A DNA stretch of 64,000 nt from JBIOJB01 sp044450465 (lineage in GTDB: Bacteria > Chloroflexota > Dormibacteria > Dormibacterales > Dormibacteraceae). Each line of letters starts with the position of its first letter. Positions within the stretch are counted from its first letter, which is position 1. The position numbers were made by a program, and so were the translations under genes. Positions 45,214 through 53,802 of this stretch are shown in pieces. The notes beneath the pieces are model-generated. The model made no database searches. It worked only from the letters and a program-made list of their open reading frames with translations, and was not told where the DNA came from. Location: the NCBI GenBank assembly GCA_044450465.1, contig JBIOJB010000001.1:19693-83692 (forward strand), given 5' to 3'.

Positions 45214-45918
45214 TCAAGAGACCAGGACCTTGAGCGCGCTCTCCGCGACCGACTGGAACAGTTTCCGGCCATCCGTGCCACCCAGCTCCGGTTCCGAGCA
45301 TCGCTCCGGGTGAGGCATCATCCCCAGCACGTTGCCCCGGGCGTTCACGATTCCCGCGATGTTGTGGAGTGAGCCGTTTGGGTTGGCGGCCTGCGTGACG
45401 CGGCCTGATGAATCGCAGTAGCGGAACACGACCTGGCCGCGCTGCTCAAGCTTTGAAAGCGTCGCGGGATCGGCGAAGTAATTCCCTTCACCGTGCGAGA
45501 TGGGAATCCGCAGCACCTCGTGCTCATCGCATTTAGAGGTGAATGCGAGGTCGGTTCTCTCCACGGCAAGGTGGGTCCACTCACAGCGAAACTCCAGCGA
45601 GGCGTTGCGAAGGAGCGCACCTGGCAGCAGTCCCGCTTCGCAGAGAATCTGAAATCCGTTGCAGATCCCCCAGACCAGACCGCCCCGGTCGGCGAACTCG
45701 CTGATCCGCTCCATCACCGGGGCGAAGCGAGCGATCGCTCCGGTGCGCAGGTAATCGCCGTAAGCGAAACCGCCGGGCAGGATGATGCAGTCGCAGCCTT
45801 TGATGTCGGCATCCTTGTGCCAGAGGTACCGGAGCTCGGCGCCCAGGACCTGGTTGACGACCCAGCCGCAGTCGCGGTCGGACCACGTGCCCGGGAAGAC
45901 TACTACGCCGAACCTCAT
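45214..45918 (-). CDS. purQ: Phosphoribosylformylglycinamidine synthase subunit PurQ
   Basis: Glutaminase of FGAM synthase. Product of 234 residues: [33 protein letters not shown], the nucleophile Cys in [12 protein letters not shown], and catalytic His/Glu in [11 protein letters not shown]. The ATG at 45918 overlaps the stop of a 29-residue leader ORF (ATGA) whose first codons copy this gene's start. An extended upstream frame is not needed. Confidence 0.96.
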   Translation of the reverse strand: MRFGVVVFPGTWSDRDCGWVVNQVLGAELRYLWHKDADIKGCDCIILPGGFAYGDYLRTGAIARFAPVMERISEFADRGGLVWGICNGFQILCEAGLLPGALLRNASLEFRCEWTHLAVERTDLAFTSKCDEHEVLRIPISHGEGNYFADPATLSKLEQRGQVVFRYCDSSGRVTQAANPNGSLHNIAGIVNARGNVLGMMPHPERCSEPELGGTDGRKLFQSVAESALKVLVS

Positions 45919-46004
45919 GCTACTGACCACGCTCGAAGGCACCGCGGGGTCCCCGCGAAATCGCAGATTTCGTGGCGTGCGAAGCCTACTACGCCAAATC
46001 TCAC
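45915..46004 (-). pseudogene. Leader ORF beginning with a duplicated purQ start
   Basis: A 29-codon ORF starting with GTG at 46004, which overlaps the purS stop (GTGA). Its first six codons (M-R-F-G-V-V) match purQ, with synonymous changes, then Gly-Phe, then unrelated hairpin-rich sequence; it ends with TGA overlapping the purQ ATG (ATGA). This mirrors the arrangement before purF. Confidence 0.65.
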
Positions 46005-46264
46005 TGCCGTGCTCCCGACCGGATGTCGAAGCGGAAGTCTTCGATCACGTGGTTGGCGAGCAGCTTGTCGCACATCGCTTCGACGCGCTTTCTCGCCTCC
46101 AGCTCGTTGGCCACGTCAAGACTCACCTCGATGTACTTGCCGACCCTGACCTCGGAGACCTCGCCGAAGCCAAGCGACGCCAACCCATTCTTGACGGTGA
46201 TCCCCTGCGGGTCGTTGACGATGGGCTTTGGGGTCACCACCACTCTTGCAGTGAAACGACTCAA
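46001..46264 (-). CDS. purS: Phosphoribosylformylglycinamidine synthase subunit PurS
   Basis: Small (87-residue) dimeric subunit that bridges PurL and PurQ for ammonia channelling. The family pattern is present: [27 protein letters not shown], then [13 protein letters not shown] and a C-terminal [16 protein letters not shown]. Start is TTG at 46264, one base after purC. Its stop overlaps a GTG leader start rather than purQ itself. Confidence 0.93.
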   Translation of the reverse strand: MSRFTARVVVTPKPIVNDPQGITVKNGLASLGFGEVSEVRVGKYIEVSLDVANELEARKRVEAMCDKLLANHVIEDFRFDIRSGARQ

Positions 46265-46265
46265 A

Positions 46266-47189
46266 TCAACGCTCGTTTCTCGGTTTGGGTGGGAAGAGCG
46301 GCTTGCCGACCAGGCGCTGATATGCCGTCAGGTACCTCTGGCGCGTCTGCTCGACCACGTCGTTGGGCAGCTGCGGGGGGTCGGACTTCTTGTCCCAACC
46401 AGATCGGTCCGAGAGCCAGTCACGAATGAACTGCTTGTCGTAGGAATCCGGCGAGATTCCCACCCGATACGTGGCCGCCTCCCAGTAACGTGAGCTGTCG
46501 GGCGTGAGCGCCTCGTCGATGAGGATCAGGTCTTCGCCGATGAGGCCAAATTCGAATTTCGTATCGGCAAGGATCAGGCCTTTCTTAAGGGCGAGATCGG
46601 AGGCGAACTTGTAGACCTCGAGGCTGGCGCCGCGAAGCTTGCCCGCCAGCTCTTCCCCGAGCTGATCCTTCACGGTTTCGAACGTGATGTTCTCGTCGTG
46701 ACCCGTCTCAGCTTTCGTCGCGGGAGAGAAGATCGGTTCGACGAGCTTCTGGCTCTGCAGCAGTCCGGGCGGCATTTCGTCCCCGGCCAGAGAGCGCGTC
46801 TCCTGGTACTCCTTCCAGGCGCTTCCGGCGAGATAGCCGCGCACCACGCACTCGAAGTCGATTCGCTTTGCCTTCCTGACGATCATGAAGCGGCCCGCCA
46901 GCTCGTCCCGGTGGGCCTTCAGCTCCTCGGGCAGGTCCGGCACCATGCCCGAGATCAGGTGGTTCGGCTGGAACGTGTCGGTCTGCGAGAACCAGAAGAT
47001 CGAAAGCTGTGTCAGCACCTTGCCGCGGTCGGGAATGCCGTTCGGCAGGGAGTAATCGAATGCCGAGATGCGGTCAGTGGTCACCATTAGCAGGCGATCC
47101 GCATCGAGCTCGTAGGTGTCGCGGACCTTGCCGCGTGAAAAGAGTTTGAGGGGCAGCTCGGTCCCCATCACCGCGGGTCCGGCGATCAT
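46266..47189 (-). CDS. purC: SAICAR synthetase
   Basis: Joins CAIR and aspartate with ATP. Product of 307 residues: LFSRGKVRDTYEL, MVTTDRISAFDY, VVRGYLAGSAWKEYQ, FETVKDQLGEE and ADTKFEFGL, DEALTPDSSRYW. Length fits the longer PurC type of actinobacteria and plants. Overlaps purB by 4 bases (ATGA). Confidence 0.97.
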   Translation of the reverse strand: MIAGPAVMGTELPLKLFSRGKVRDTYELDADRLLMVTTDRISAFDYSLPNGIPDRGKVLTQLSIFWFSQTDTFQPNHLISGMVPDLPEELKAHRDELAGRFMIVRKAKRIDFECVVRGYLAGSAWKEYQETRSLAGDEMPPGLLQSQKLVEPIFSPATKAETGHDENITFETVKDQLGEELAGKLRGASLEVYKFASDLALKKGLILADTKFEFGLIGEDLILIDEALTPDSSRYWEAATYRVGISPDSYDKQFIRDWLSDRSGWDKKSDPPQLPNDVVEQTRQRYLTAYQRLVGKPLFPPKPRNER

Positions 47190-48493
47190 CGCGTCGTCAC
47201 GGTGAGGCTAAGCCGCTCGTAAGCGATCTCGGTGTGTTCGAGCCCGGCCCAGGGATCGAAGACCTCTTCCAACTTGGCGCCGATTCGTTTCATCACTTGC
47301 TCATCCTTCTCGAGAAGGGCCCGGAACCCGGGGCCCTTGCCATCTAGTGCCTGCATGGCCGCCTTTTGAACTATGAGGTATGCATCCTCTCGCGAGAGGC
47401 CGCTCTCGACGAGGGCAAGCAGGACGCGCGACGAGAACACGACACCCCCGCCGAACTGCAGGTTCGCAAGCATCCGGTCTGGCCGCACCTCCAGGCCCTC
47501 GAGGACCCTGGCCATCTCCAACGCCATGTAGTCGACGGCCGCGCACGCGTCAGGAAAGATGACCCGCTCTGCCGACGAGTGGCTGATATCGCGCTCGTGC
47601 CACAGCGCTGTGTTCTCGAGTGCCGTCGTGAGATGGCCGCGCACGACTCGCGCCAGGCCACACACCCTCTCGGTCAGCACCGGGTTGCGCTTGTGAGGCA
47701 TCGCCGAGCTTCCCTTCTGCTCTTTGCCAAACGGCTCGAAGGCCTCCCCGACCTCGCTTCGCTGCAGATGCCGGATCTCGGTGGCGATCCTCTCCAGGGT
47801 GCCCGCGGCCAAGGCCAGGGCGGCCATGAACCCGGCGTGGCGGTCCCGTGCGACCACCTGCGTGGAGACGGTGTCGGGCTCCAGGCCCAGCTGGCGGCAC
47901 ACGTGCTCTTCGATCTTCGGGTCGACGGTGGCATGAGTGCCCACCGCCCCGCTGACCCGACCCACCGCCGCGTCGGCCGCGGCTTGCTCGAGCCGGGCGA
48001 TGGAACGGTCCAGCTCGGCCACCCAGCCGGCGACCTTGAAACCGAAAGTCGTCGGCTCGGCCACGATGCCGTGCGTCCTGCCCGCCATCAGCGTGCGGCG
48101 GTGGTTGAGCGCGAGGGCCGCCGCGGCGGCTCTAACCTGGCCCATGTCCTTGGTGATGATTCGGGCCGACTCGACCATCTGCACCGCCATCGCCGTGTCG
48201 TTGAGGTCCTGGCTCGTCATCCCGAGATGGACGTAGCGCGCCTCCGGCTGGCCGATCGACCTGTTCAGGACGGTCAAGAACGCGATGACGTCATGGCCAA
48301 CCCGGGTCTCCTCGGCCGCTATCTCGGCCGCATCGAACGTGCCCTGCCGGATCCGGGGTAGGGCCGATTCGGGGATGCGCCCCAGCGCCGCCCACGCTTC
48401 GCAGGCGAGCACCTCGATGCGCAGCCAGAGCTCGAACCTGTGCTGCTCGGACCAGACCGCCCGGATTGCAGGCGGCGAGTATCGCTCGATCAA
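47186..48493 (-). CDS. purB: Adenylosuccinate lyase
   Basis: Removes fumarate from SAICAR and adenylosuccinate. At 435 residues it is standard. Conserved: RIEVLACEAWAALG, HLGMTSQDLNDTA, AGRTHGIVAEPTTFG, the fumarase-superfamily signature SSAMPHKRNPVL with the catalytic Ser, and AERVIFPDACAAVDYM. First gene of the pur operon, with a TATAAT box 40 bases upstream. Confidence 0.97.
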   Translation of the reverse strand: MIERYSPPAIRAVWSEQHRFELWLRIEVLACEAWAALGRIPESALPRIRQGTFDAAEIAAEETRVGHDVIAFLTVLNRSIGQPEARYVHLGMTSQDLNDTAMAVQMVESARIITKDMGQVRAAAAALALNHRRTLMAGRTHGIVAEPTTFGFKVAGWVAELDRSIARLEQAAADAAVGRVSGAVGTHATVDPKIEEHVCRQLGLEPDTVSTQVVARDRHAGFMAALALAAGTLERIATEIRHLQRSEVGEAFEPFGKEQKGSSAMPHKRNPVLTERVCGLARVVRGHLTTALENTALWHERDISHSSAERVIFPDACAAVDYMALEMARVLEGLEVRPDRMLANLQFGGGVVFSSRVLLALVESGLSREDAYLIVQKAAMQALDGKGPGFRALLEKDEQVMKRIGAKLEEVFDPWAGLEHTEIAYERLSLTVTTR

Positions 48494-48533
48494 GAAGGGC
48501 GACCGCTCCCAATTAACACTGGGGGACGCCCGA

Positions 48534-48539
48534 ATTATA
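48534..48539 (-). promoter_or_regulatory. TATAAT -10 box of the pur operon
   Basis: A perfect TATAAT on the minus strand, 40 bases upstream of the purB ATG, implying a short leader that contains a GGCG...CGCC / CCCA...TGGG inverted repeat at about 48501-48530. No good -35 hexamer was seen. Confidence 0.55.
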
Positions 48540-48717
48540 AGGTTCGCCGTTCAACCAGATGTTGGGACGGCGACCAGAACGAGCCCCAGATGCTGTGCCG
48601 ATCCAGGGCAGCCTGGTGGGTGAGTGGCCCCGGCTCGATAATCGGTGCGGCTGATGCGCAAACGTCGTAACCACCCTGACCGCTCCCCCGTTGGTTCTGA
48701 AGCAGGCTGAACGGCCA

Positions 48718-49272
48718 GTGAGCTACCCGTCGCGCGACGACGAGCCCGAGCTTGTCGCGCGAGCCAAAGGGGATCCCGCGCAGTTCGGGGCGCTCTACGA
48801 CAGGCATTTTCAGCAGATCTACAGGTTTGTGTATTCAAGAGTGAGGGAGCAGACAGCGGCAGAGGACGTTACTTCTGAGGTCTTCATGAAGGCGCTCAAG
48901 GCCATACCCCGATACCAGGACACGGGTCGGCCGTTTGCTGCCTGGCTGTACCAGATCGCGGTCAATGCGATCGCCGACCGTTACCGAACTCAGCGCTCGG
49001 CGCAGCCGCTCGATGACTTTCACGATCTGTCGGTGGCGGGGCCGGCCCTCGAAGATCTGGCCGCGCATCGCGACGAGATGCGCCGGATCTGGGCGCTCGT
49101 TGAGCAGCTTCCGACGCAGCAGAAGACCGCGCTGGTGCTCAAGTTCCAGGAGGACATGAAGATCGAGGACATCGCGGTGGCCATGGGCAAGTCCCCGGGG
49201 GCCGTGAAGCTCCTGATCCACCGCGGGGTCAGCCATCTTCGAGACGAAGCCGAGGCTCTGAGGCCGCAGTGA
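48718..49272 (+). CDS. ECF-type RNA polymerase sigma factor
   Basis: Product of 184 residues (a TTG at 48691 would add nine). Region 2: FQQIYRFVYSRVREQTAAEDVTSEVFMKAL (read in parts) and WLYQIAVNAIADRYR. Region 4: LPTQQKTALVLKFQEDM and IEDIAVAMGKSPGAVKLLIHRG. The stop overlaps the GTG of the membrane protein gene, a layout typical of a sigma factor and its membrane regulator. Divergent from purB. Confidence 0.92.
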   Translation: MSYPSRDDEPELVARAKGDPAQFGALYDRHFQQIYRFVYSRVREQTAAEDVTSEVFMKALKAIPRYQDTGRPFAAWLYQIAVNAIADRYRTQRSAQPLDDFHDLSVAGPALEDLAAHRDEMRRIWALVEQLPTQQKTALVLKFQEDMKIEDIAVAMGKSPGAVKLLIHRGVSHLRDEAEALRPQ

Positions 49273-51467
49273 GCTCGCACCACGACCCCGAGCTCGATGA
49301 CGTGCTCCAGGACAGCGAGCTGATCCGGCTGGCTCGGCTCCTGGGCTCTGCAGAACGGGGCGATCCACTACTCGACCTGGCGTTCAGATCGGCGCTGCGC
49401 CGACAGCTCATGCAGCAGGCCGACCTCATGAACGCACGCCGGGCCGCGGGCTGGCGACGCCTGTTTGCCCCGGCCAACCTGGCGTGGGCGGGCGCTGCCG
49501 TCGGGCTGCTGCTCATCGCCTCGGTGGTGGTCTTCAGCATGCTTCAGCAGCCAGCCATCGTGAATCAGCTCGTGGTGAGCAGCGCGATCAACGGCAGCCA
49601 GGGTGTCCAGCTCAAGCAGCCGATCCTGGTCTCGTTCAATCAGCCGATGGATCAGGCCGCCACCCAGGCTTCGATCCAGGTCACCCCTGCCACCAATGTC
49701 ACCTATTCCTGGCAGGACAGCAACACGCTCGTGATCCAGCCGATCAGCGGAAACCTGGCGCCGAACACCCAGTACCAGGTCACCGTCGGCCCCGGCGCCA
49801 AGACCACTGCCAACGTGACGCTCGCAACCCAGCAGACCATCACCTTTGTGACCCAGCCTCAGACGCCGCCAACCCCGTCGCCCTCGCCGTCGCCGACACC
49901 CGGTCCGCTGGTCAGCGGTGAGAAGCAGCTGGCCACCGTGGGCAGCGCCACCCCCGGTACGGTGCAGTGGTCGCCCGACTCGGCCAGCGTCTACTTCGTG
50001 ACCTCGACGGGTTCGCTCGACGCCGTTCCGGCCAAGGGCGGATCGGTCACGGTCATCGCGCCGGATGCGGTCACGTCGCAAGCTCTTTCGCCGGCCGGTG
50101 ATAGGCTGGCTTACGTCCGCGGCGGCAAGATCGAGACAGTGACCATTTCGACCGGCGCGACCACCGAGCTCGTCACCGCGCCCCCCGCGATTGACGTCGG
50201 ATGGGCCAAGGACAAGCTGGTATGGACCGCATCCGACGGCGTGTACTCGCAGGGATCAACCGGAGGCTCGCAGGTCGCGCCCCTGCCATCGACCGGAAAG
50301 GTGAACGTGCTCTCCATCGCACCTGACGGCACCCACGTCGCCTACCAGCTGGACGGCGCGTCGATGCTCCTGGATGTGGCCAGCGGGAAGAGCGTCACGC
50401 TCGGCGGTGCATTTTCGGGATGGTCGCCGAGCGGTGCTCAGATCCTGCTTTTGACTTCCGCCGGAACCGCGGTCTCGGATCTTCGCGGCAACATCTCGGC
50501 CACGCTGGCGCCAAGCTTCGGGGCGAGCTGGTCCACGTCGGACGCCATCCTGCTCGGCGGCGACGCGGCCCTCTCGCAGGTTCGCCCCGACGGCAGTTCC
50601 TCGACCAAGCTCGCCGACGGGTCGTACGACTCTCCGGCCTGGGCGCCGGACGGCGCGACGTTCGCCTTCTTCCGTGGTGGAGCCATATGGGTCGCTTCAG
50701 CGCCGGCCCTGCCGCCACAGACCACCTCGCTCGACCAGGCCGCCGCGGTCGTCAACTCGTTCATGCAGGCCAGGCTGAAGGGCCAGGCAGACCAGGCGGG
50801 CCAGTACCTCGATCCGAACGGCAAACAGGCTTACGGAACGGATGGGCTGAACCTGACGATCAGCGGCGACCCGAGCTTCACGCGCTATTACATCCTCACC
50901 CAGGAGATCACCTCGACCCAGCCGGACACCGCGAAGTTCGTGGTTCGCATCGTGCTCTCACATCAGAAGCTCGAGGTGACCGATGTCGACGAGACCCTCA
51001 CCCTGGTGCGTGACCCGAGCAGCAACCACTTCGTCGTCGACCAGGCCGCCGCCGGCCCACGGCGTGACGCGGGCAAAGGCGCCGAGGTCGTCGCGATCGA
51101 TGTCACGCGCAGCGTCATCAAGGTGACGTTCGACAGCGACCTCGACCCAAGCACGGTGGCTCGCGGGGTGATGGTGGTGGGTTCCAACGGCGATCCCGTC
51201 GACGCCACCGCCTCCTACGCGAACCGGGTCGTGACCCTTTCGGGCCTCGATCTCAAGCCTGGCGAACAGTACAAGCTCGTGGTCTCGACGGCCCTGCGCG
51301 ACGTGCTCGGACACAACGTCACGCGGGAGTACGACCTCGTGCTTCTCGGGCCGGCTGCCGGCGAGGGCGGCAGCCACCTCGGCGGATCGACGGCCGCACC
51401 GTCGCCTTCGCCCTCACCTTCTCCCTCGCCGGTCGGCGCATCTCCAAACCCCTCCCCCGGAGGTTAG
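49269..51467 (+). CDS. Membrane-anchored Ig-like/beta-propeller protein, candidate partner of the ECF factor
   Basis: Product of 732 residues. A cytoplasmic N-terminus of about 70 residues (acidic DPELDDVLQDSELIRLA, then a basic stretch) precedes one membrane helix at about 72-92. Outside lie an Ig-like domain (VQLKQPILVSFNQPMDQAA, a Big_5/SbsA-like pattern, about 105-195), a Pro/Ser linker, a TolB-like propeller of five or six WSPDSASVYFVTS-type blades (about 230-500), an NTF2-like domain (about 510-610), a second Ig-like domain (about 615-700) and a Ser/Pro tail. Coupled to the sigma gene by a 4-base overlap, so it may be an anti-sigma-like sensor; no zf-HC2 motif is present. Confidence 0.75.
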   Translation: MSSHHDPELDDVLQDSELIRLARLLGSAERGDPLLDLAFRSALRRQLMQQADLMNARRAAGWRRLFAPANLAWAGAAVGLLLIASVVVFSMLQQPAIVNQLVVSSAINGSQGVQLKQPILVSFNQPMDQAATQASIQVTPATNVTYSWQDSNTLVIQPISGNLAPNTQYQVTVGPGAKTTANVTLATQQTITFVTQPQTPPTPSPSPSPTPGPLVSGEKQLATVGSATPGTVQWSPDSASVYFVTSTGSLDAVPAKGGSVTVIAPDAVTSQALSPAGDRLAYVRGGKIETVTISTGATTELVTAPPAIDVGWAKDKLVWTASDGVYSQGSTGGSQVAPLPSTGKVNVLSIAPDGTHVAYQLDGASMLLDVASGKSVTLGGAFSGWSPSGAQILLLTSAGTAVSDLRGNISATLAPSFGASWSTSDAILLGGDAALSQVRPDGSSSTKLADGSYDSPAWAPDGATFAFFRGGAIWVASAPALPPQTTSLDQAAAVVNSFMQARLKGQADQAGQYLDPNGKQAYGTDGLNLTISGDPSFTRYYILTQEITSTQPDTAKFVVRIVLSHQKLEVTDVDETLTLVRDPSSNHFVVDQAAAGPRRDAGKGAEVVAIDVTRSVIKVTFDSDLDPSTVARGVMVVGSNGDPVDATASYANRVVTLSGLDLKPGEQYKLVVSTALRDVLGHNVTREYDLVLLGPAAGEGGSHLGGSTAAPSPSPSPSPSPVGASPNPSPGG

Positions 51468-51484
51468 GTCCAACGCGGCGCTGA

Positions 51485-51490
51485 TAGGCT
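51485..51490 (+). promoter_or_regulatory. TAGGCT -10-like box, leaderless start
   Basis: TAGGCT ends 6 bases before the GTG at 51497 without a ribosome-binding site. Confidence 0.35.
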
Positions 51491-51496
51491 CTGCCC

Positions 51497-51766
51497 GTGC
51501 CGCACTGGGTGGCCCAGGTCTGGTTCATGGTGTTCGGCGCGGCCTTGCTCTGCAGCGGCCTTGCTCTGCTCACCAACTTTCGAGGTTGGGGCAAGCTGTG
51601 GGAGGATCGGCTGAACGCTCGCAACCGATACGTCGGCAAGTTGCTCGACCAGGCATGGCCGCGGAATCCTTATGTAGGACCCGTGTGGCGACCGGCGGCG
51701 GGGGTGTTTGCCACCCTGCTTGGCCTTGCCATGATGGCCGCGGTCATGTCCGGCGCGCTGCGGTGA
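51497..51766 (+). CDS. Small two-helix membrane protein
   Basis: Product of 89 residues with membrane helices at about 6-26 and 66-87 joined by a basic, cytoplasmic loop (DRLNARNRYVGKLLDQAW). No family recognised. Converges on the NUDIX gene. Confidence 0.6.
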   Translation: MPHWVAQVWFMVFGAALLCSGLALLTNFRGWGKLWEDRLNARNRYVGKLLDQAWPRNPYVGPVWRPAAGVFATLLGLAMMAAVMSGALR

Positions 51767-51787
51767 CTGGTGACCTGCACCAGGAGA

Positions 51788-52267
51788 CTAGATCTGCTTG
51801 AGCCTTCGCGCGGCGCGGAGCAGCGCGGTCACCGAGCCGGCGTGCACTATCGTCCCGTCCAGCGCAGCCTCGAGCGCCTCGCCGAACGGCAGCCTGAGCA
51901 CCTCCATGTCCTGCTCGTAAGCCTCAGGGTGGCGCTCGGACTCGGTTATCGCCCGAGCCAGGAAGAGGTGAGCCCTGCCCGTGAGAACGGCGGCGCCATG
52001 CACCACGCCGAGCGATTCGAATTCTCCCGCGACGAGACCCGTTTCCTCCTCGAGCTCTCGTGCCGCGCACTCCAGCGGGTCCTCGCCCTCGTTGAACGTG
52101 CCCGCCGGCACCTCCCAGGACGACTCGTTCCAGGCATGCCTCCACTGCCTCACGAGCGCCGTGTCGCCGTTCTCGAAATGGGGCACCACAAACGCGGAGT
52201 CGGGGCTCTCGATCACGGTGTAGTTGGCCTCGGTGCCGTCGGGCAGCCGGATCAGGTCGTCGCGCAC
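51788..52267 (-). CDS. NUDIX hydrolase, ADP-ribose pyrophosphatase-like
   Basis: Product of 159 residues. The Nudix box is complete: GTFNEGEDPLECAARELEEETGL read as G-x5-E-x7-R-E-x2-E-E-x-G. Flanking WEVPAG and FLARAITESE fit the ADP-ribose/nucleoside-diphosphate-sugar subfamily. Exact substrate is not predictable. It follows the biotin carboxylase gene by 80 bases on the same strand and may be at the end of that operon. Confidence 0.9.
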   Translation of the reverse strand: MRDDLIRLPDGTEANYTVIESPDSAFVVPHFENGDTALVRQWRHAWNESSWEVPAGTFNEGEDPLECAARELEEETGLVAGEFESLGVVHGAAVLTGRAHLFLARAITESERHPEAYEQDMEVLRLPFGEALEAALDGTIVHAGSVTALLRAARRLKQI

Positions 52268-52347
52268 CTCGAACGGTCCGGAGCGACCTCTTGCTCTTGC
52301 ACCGGCGATCAGGTAGGGGCGCCCACCCTCAGGGTGGCGCAGCCGTG

Positions 52348-53802
52348 CTATTTGCTCACCATGGCGGCCACCGCGGCGGCCGCGGCGGCGATGTGGCGTG
52401 GGTTCGCACCGTAGTCGAAAGGCGAAGTCTCGCCCGCGTGCTTTCGCGCCTGCTCGATCAGCTGCGGATGGTCCTCAATGAATCGAGTGCTGAGGTTGCC
52501 CGCTCGGAAGTCGGTGTTGTCGAGGATCGCCTGGTGGTAGCTGATCGTGGTGGCCGGGCCGACCACCACGAATTCGTGTAGGGCCCTCTTGGCTCGAGCG
52601 ATGGCCTCAGCCCTATCGCTCCCGTGAACGATGAGCTTTGCCACCAGCGAGTCGTAGTTCGGCGGCACCTCTGAACCTGGACCGAAACCGGAGTCGACGC
52701 GCACCCCTGGCCCCGCCGGCGCGACCCACCTGCTGATGCGCTTTGGGTTGGGCATGAAGTTGCGCAGCGGATCCTCCGCGTTGATCCGCATCTCGATGGC
52801 GTGCCCCGTCCAGGTCACGTCTCGTTGGGTGAAGCTCAGCTCCAACCCGGCGGCGATTCTGATCTGCTCCTTGACCAGGTCCAGGCCGGTCACTGCCTCC
52901 GTGATGGGATGCTCGACCTGCAGCCTCGCATTGACCTCGAGGAAGTAGAAGGCACCTTCGCTGAATATGAACTCGACGGTGCCGGCGTTCACGTATCCGG
53001 CCGCGGTGGCCGCACGAATCGCCGCATCCCCCATCGCCGCCCGCACGTCGGCCGTGAGGGCGGGTGACGGAGTCTCTTCCATGATTTTCTGGTGGCGGCG
53101 TTGAATCGAGCACTCGCGCTCGCCGAGGTGCACTGCGTTGCCGTGGGTGTCACAGATGACCTGGATCTCGATGTGCCGTGGCTTGCGGACGTAGCGCTCG
53201 ATGTAGACCGTCGGGTCGCCAAAAGCGGCGCGCGCCGCCTGCGAGCTGCTTTCGATCGCCGCCGGCAGCTGGGCTTCCGACTCGACCACCTTCATGCCGA
53301 TTCCGCCGCCGCCGCCTGAGGGCTTGACCATGACCGGGAACCCGATGCGTCGTGCGGCCTCGACTGCAGCGGCGGGATCGACCGCTTCGCTTCCCGGGGT
53401 GACGGGCACGCCGTGCGCGACCGCCAGGCGGCGCGCGGCCAGCTTGGATCCGAGCGCCCGCATCGCCGACGCGGGCGGCCCGATGAACTTGATCCCGGCC
53501 GCCTCACACGCCTCGGGGAACTCGGGCTTCTCGGAGAGGAACCCGTACCCGGGATGAATCGCGCCCGCTCCGCAATCGTGGGCCACCTTCACGATCCGGG
53601 CCAGGTCCAGATAGGACTGGGCTGGCGGCGCTCCGCCGATGTGGTGGGCTTCGTCGGCGTAGCGGACGTGAATCGCCCCGCGGTCCGCGTCGGAGTAGAC
53701 GGCCGCGGTGGCGATGCCCAGCTCCCGGCACGCCCGCATCACCCGAATCGCGATCTCGCCCCGGTTCGCGACCAGGACCTTGCGGAAGAGTCCCTTCCTC
53801 AC
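52348..53802 (-). CDS. pycA: Biotin carboxylase subunit (pyruvate carboxylase A-type)
   Basis: ATP-grasp enzyme that carboxylates the biotin carrier. At 484 residues it has the length of AccC/PycA. Conserved: KVLVANRGEIAIRVMRAC, GAIHPGYGFLSE, the Gly-rich VKPSGGGGGIGMKVV, GERECSIQRRHQKIMEE, EVNARLQVEHPITE and MRINAEDP. The GTG overlaps the stop of the carboxyltransferase gene (GTGA). That partner carries its own biotin domain and a pyruvate carboxyltransferase, so this is better read as pyruvate carboxylase subunit A than as acetyl-CoA carboxylase, though it could serve both. Confidence 0.93.
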   Translation of the reverse strand: MRKGLFRKVLVANRGEIAIRVMRACRELGIATAAVYSDADRGAIHVRYADEAHHIGGAPPAQSYLDLARIVKVAHDCGAGAIHPGYGFLSEKPEFPEACEAAGIKFIGPPASAMRALGSKLAARRLAVAHGVPVTPGSEAVDPAAAVEAARRIGFPVMVKPSGGGGGIGMKVVESEAQLPAAIESSSQAARAAFGDPTVYIERYVRKPRHIEIQVICDTHGNAVHLGERECSIQRRHQKIMEETPSPALTADVRAAMGDAAIRAATAAGYVNAGTVEFIFSEGAFYFLEVNARLQVEHPITEAVTGLDLVKEQIRIAAGLELSFTQRDVTWTGHAIEMRINAEDPLRNFMPNPKRISRWVAPAGPGVRVDSGFGPGSEVPPNYDSLVAKLIVHGSDRAEAIARAKRALHEFVVVGPATTISYHQAILDNTDFRAGNLSTRFIEDHPQLIEQARKHAGETSPFDYGANPRHIAAAAAAVAAMVSK

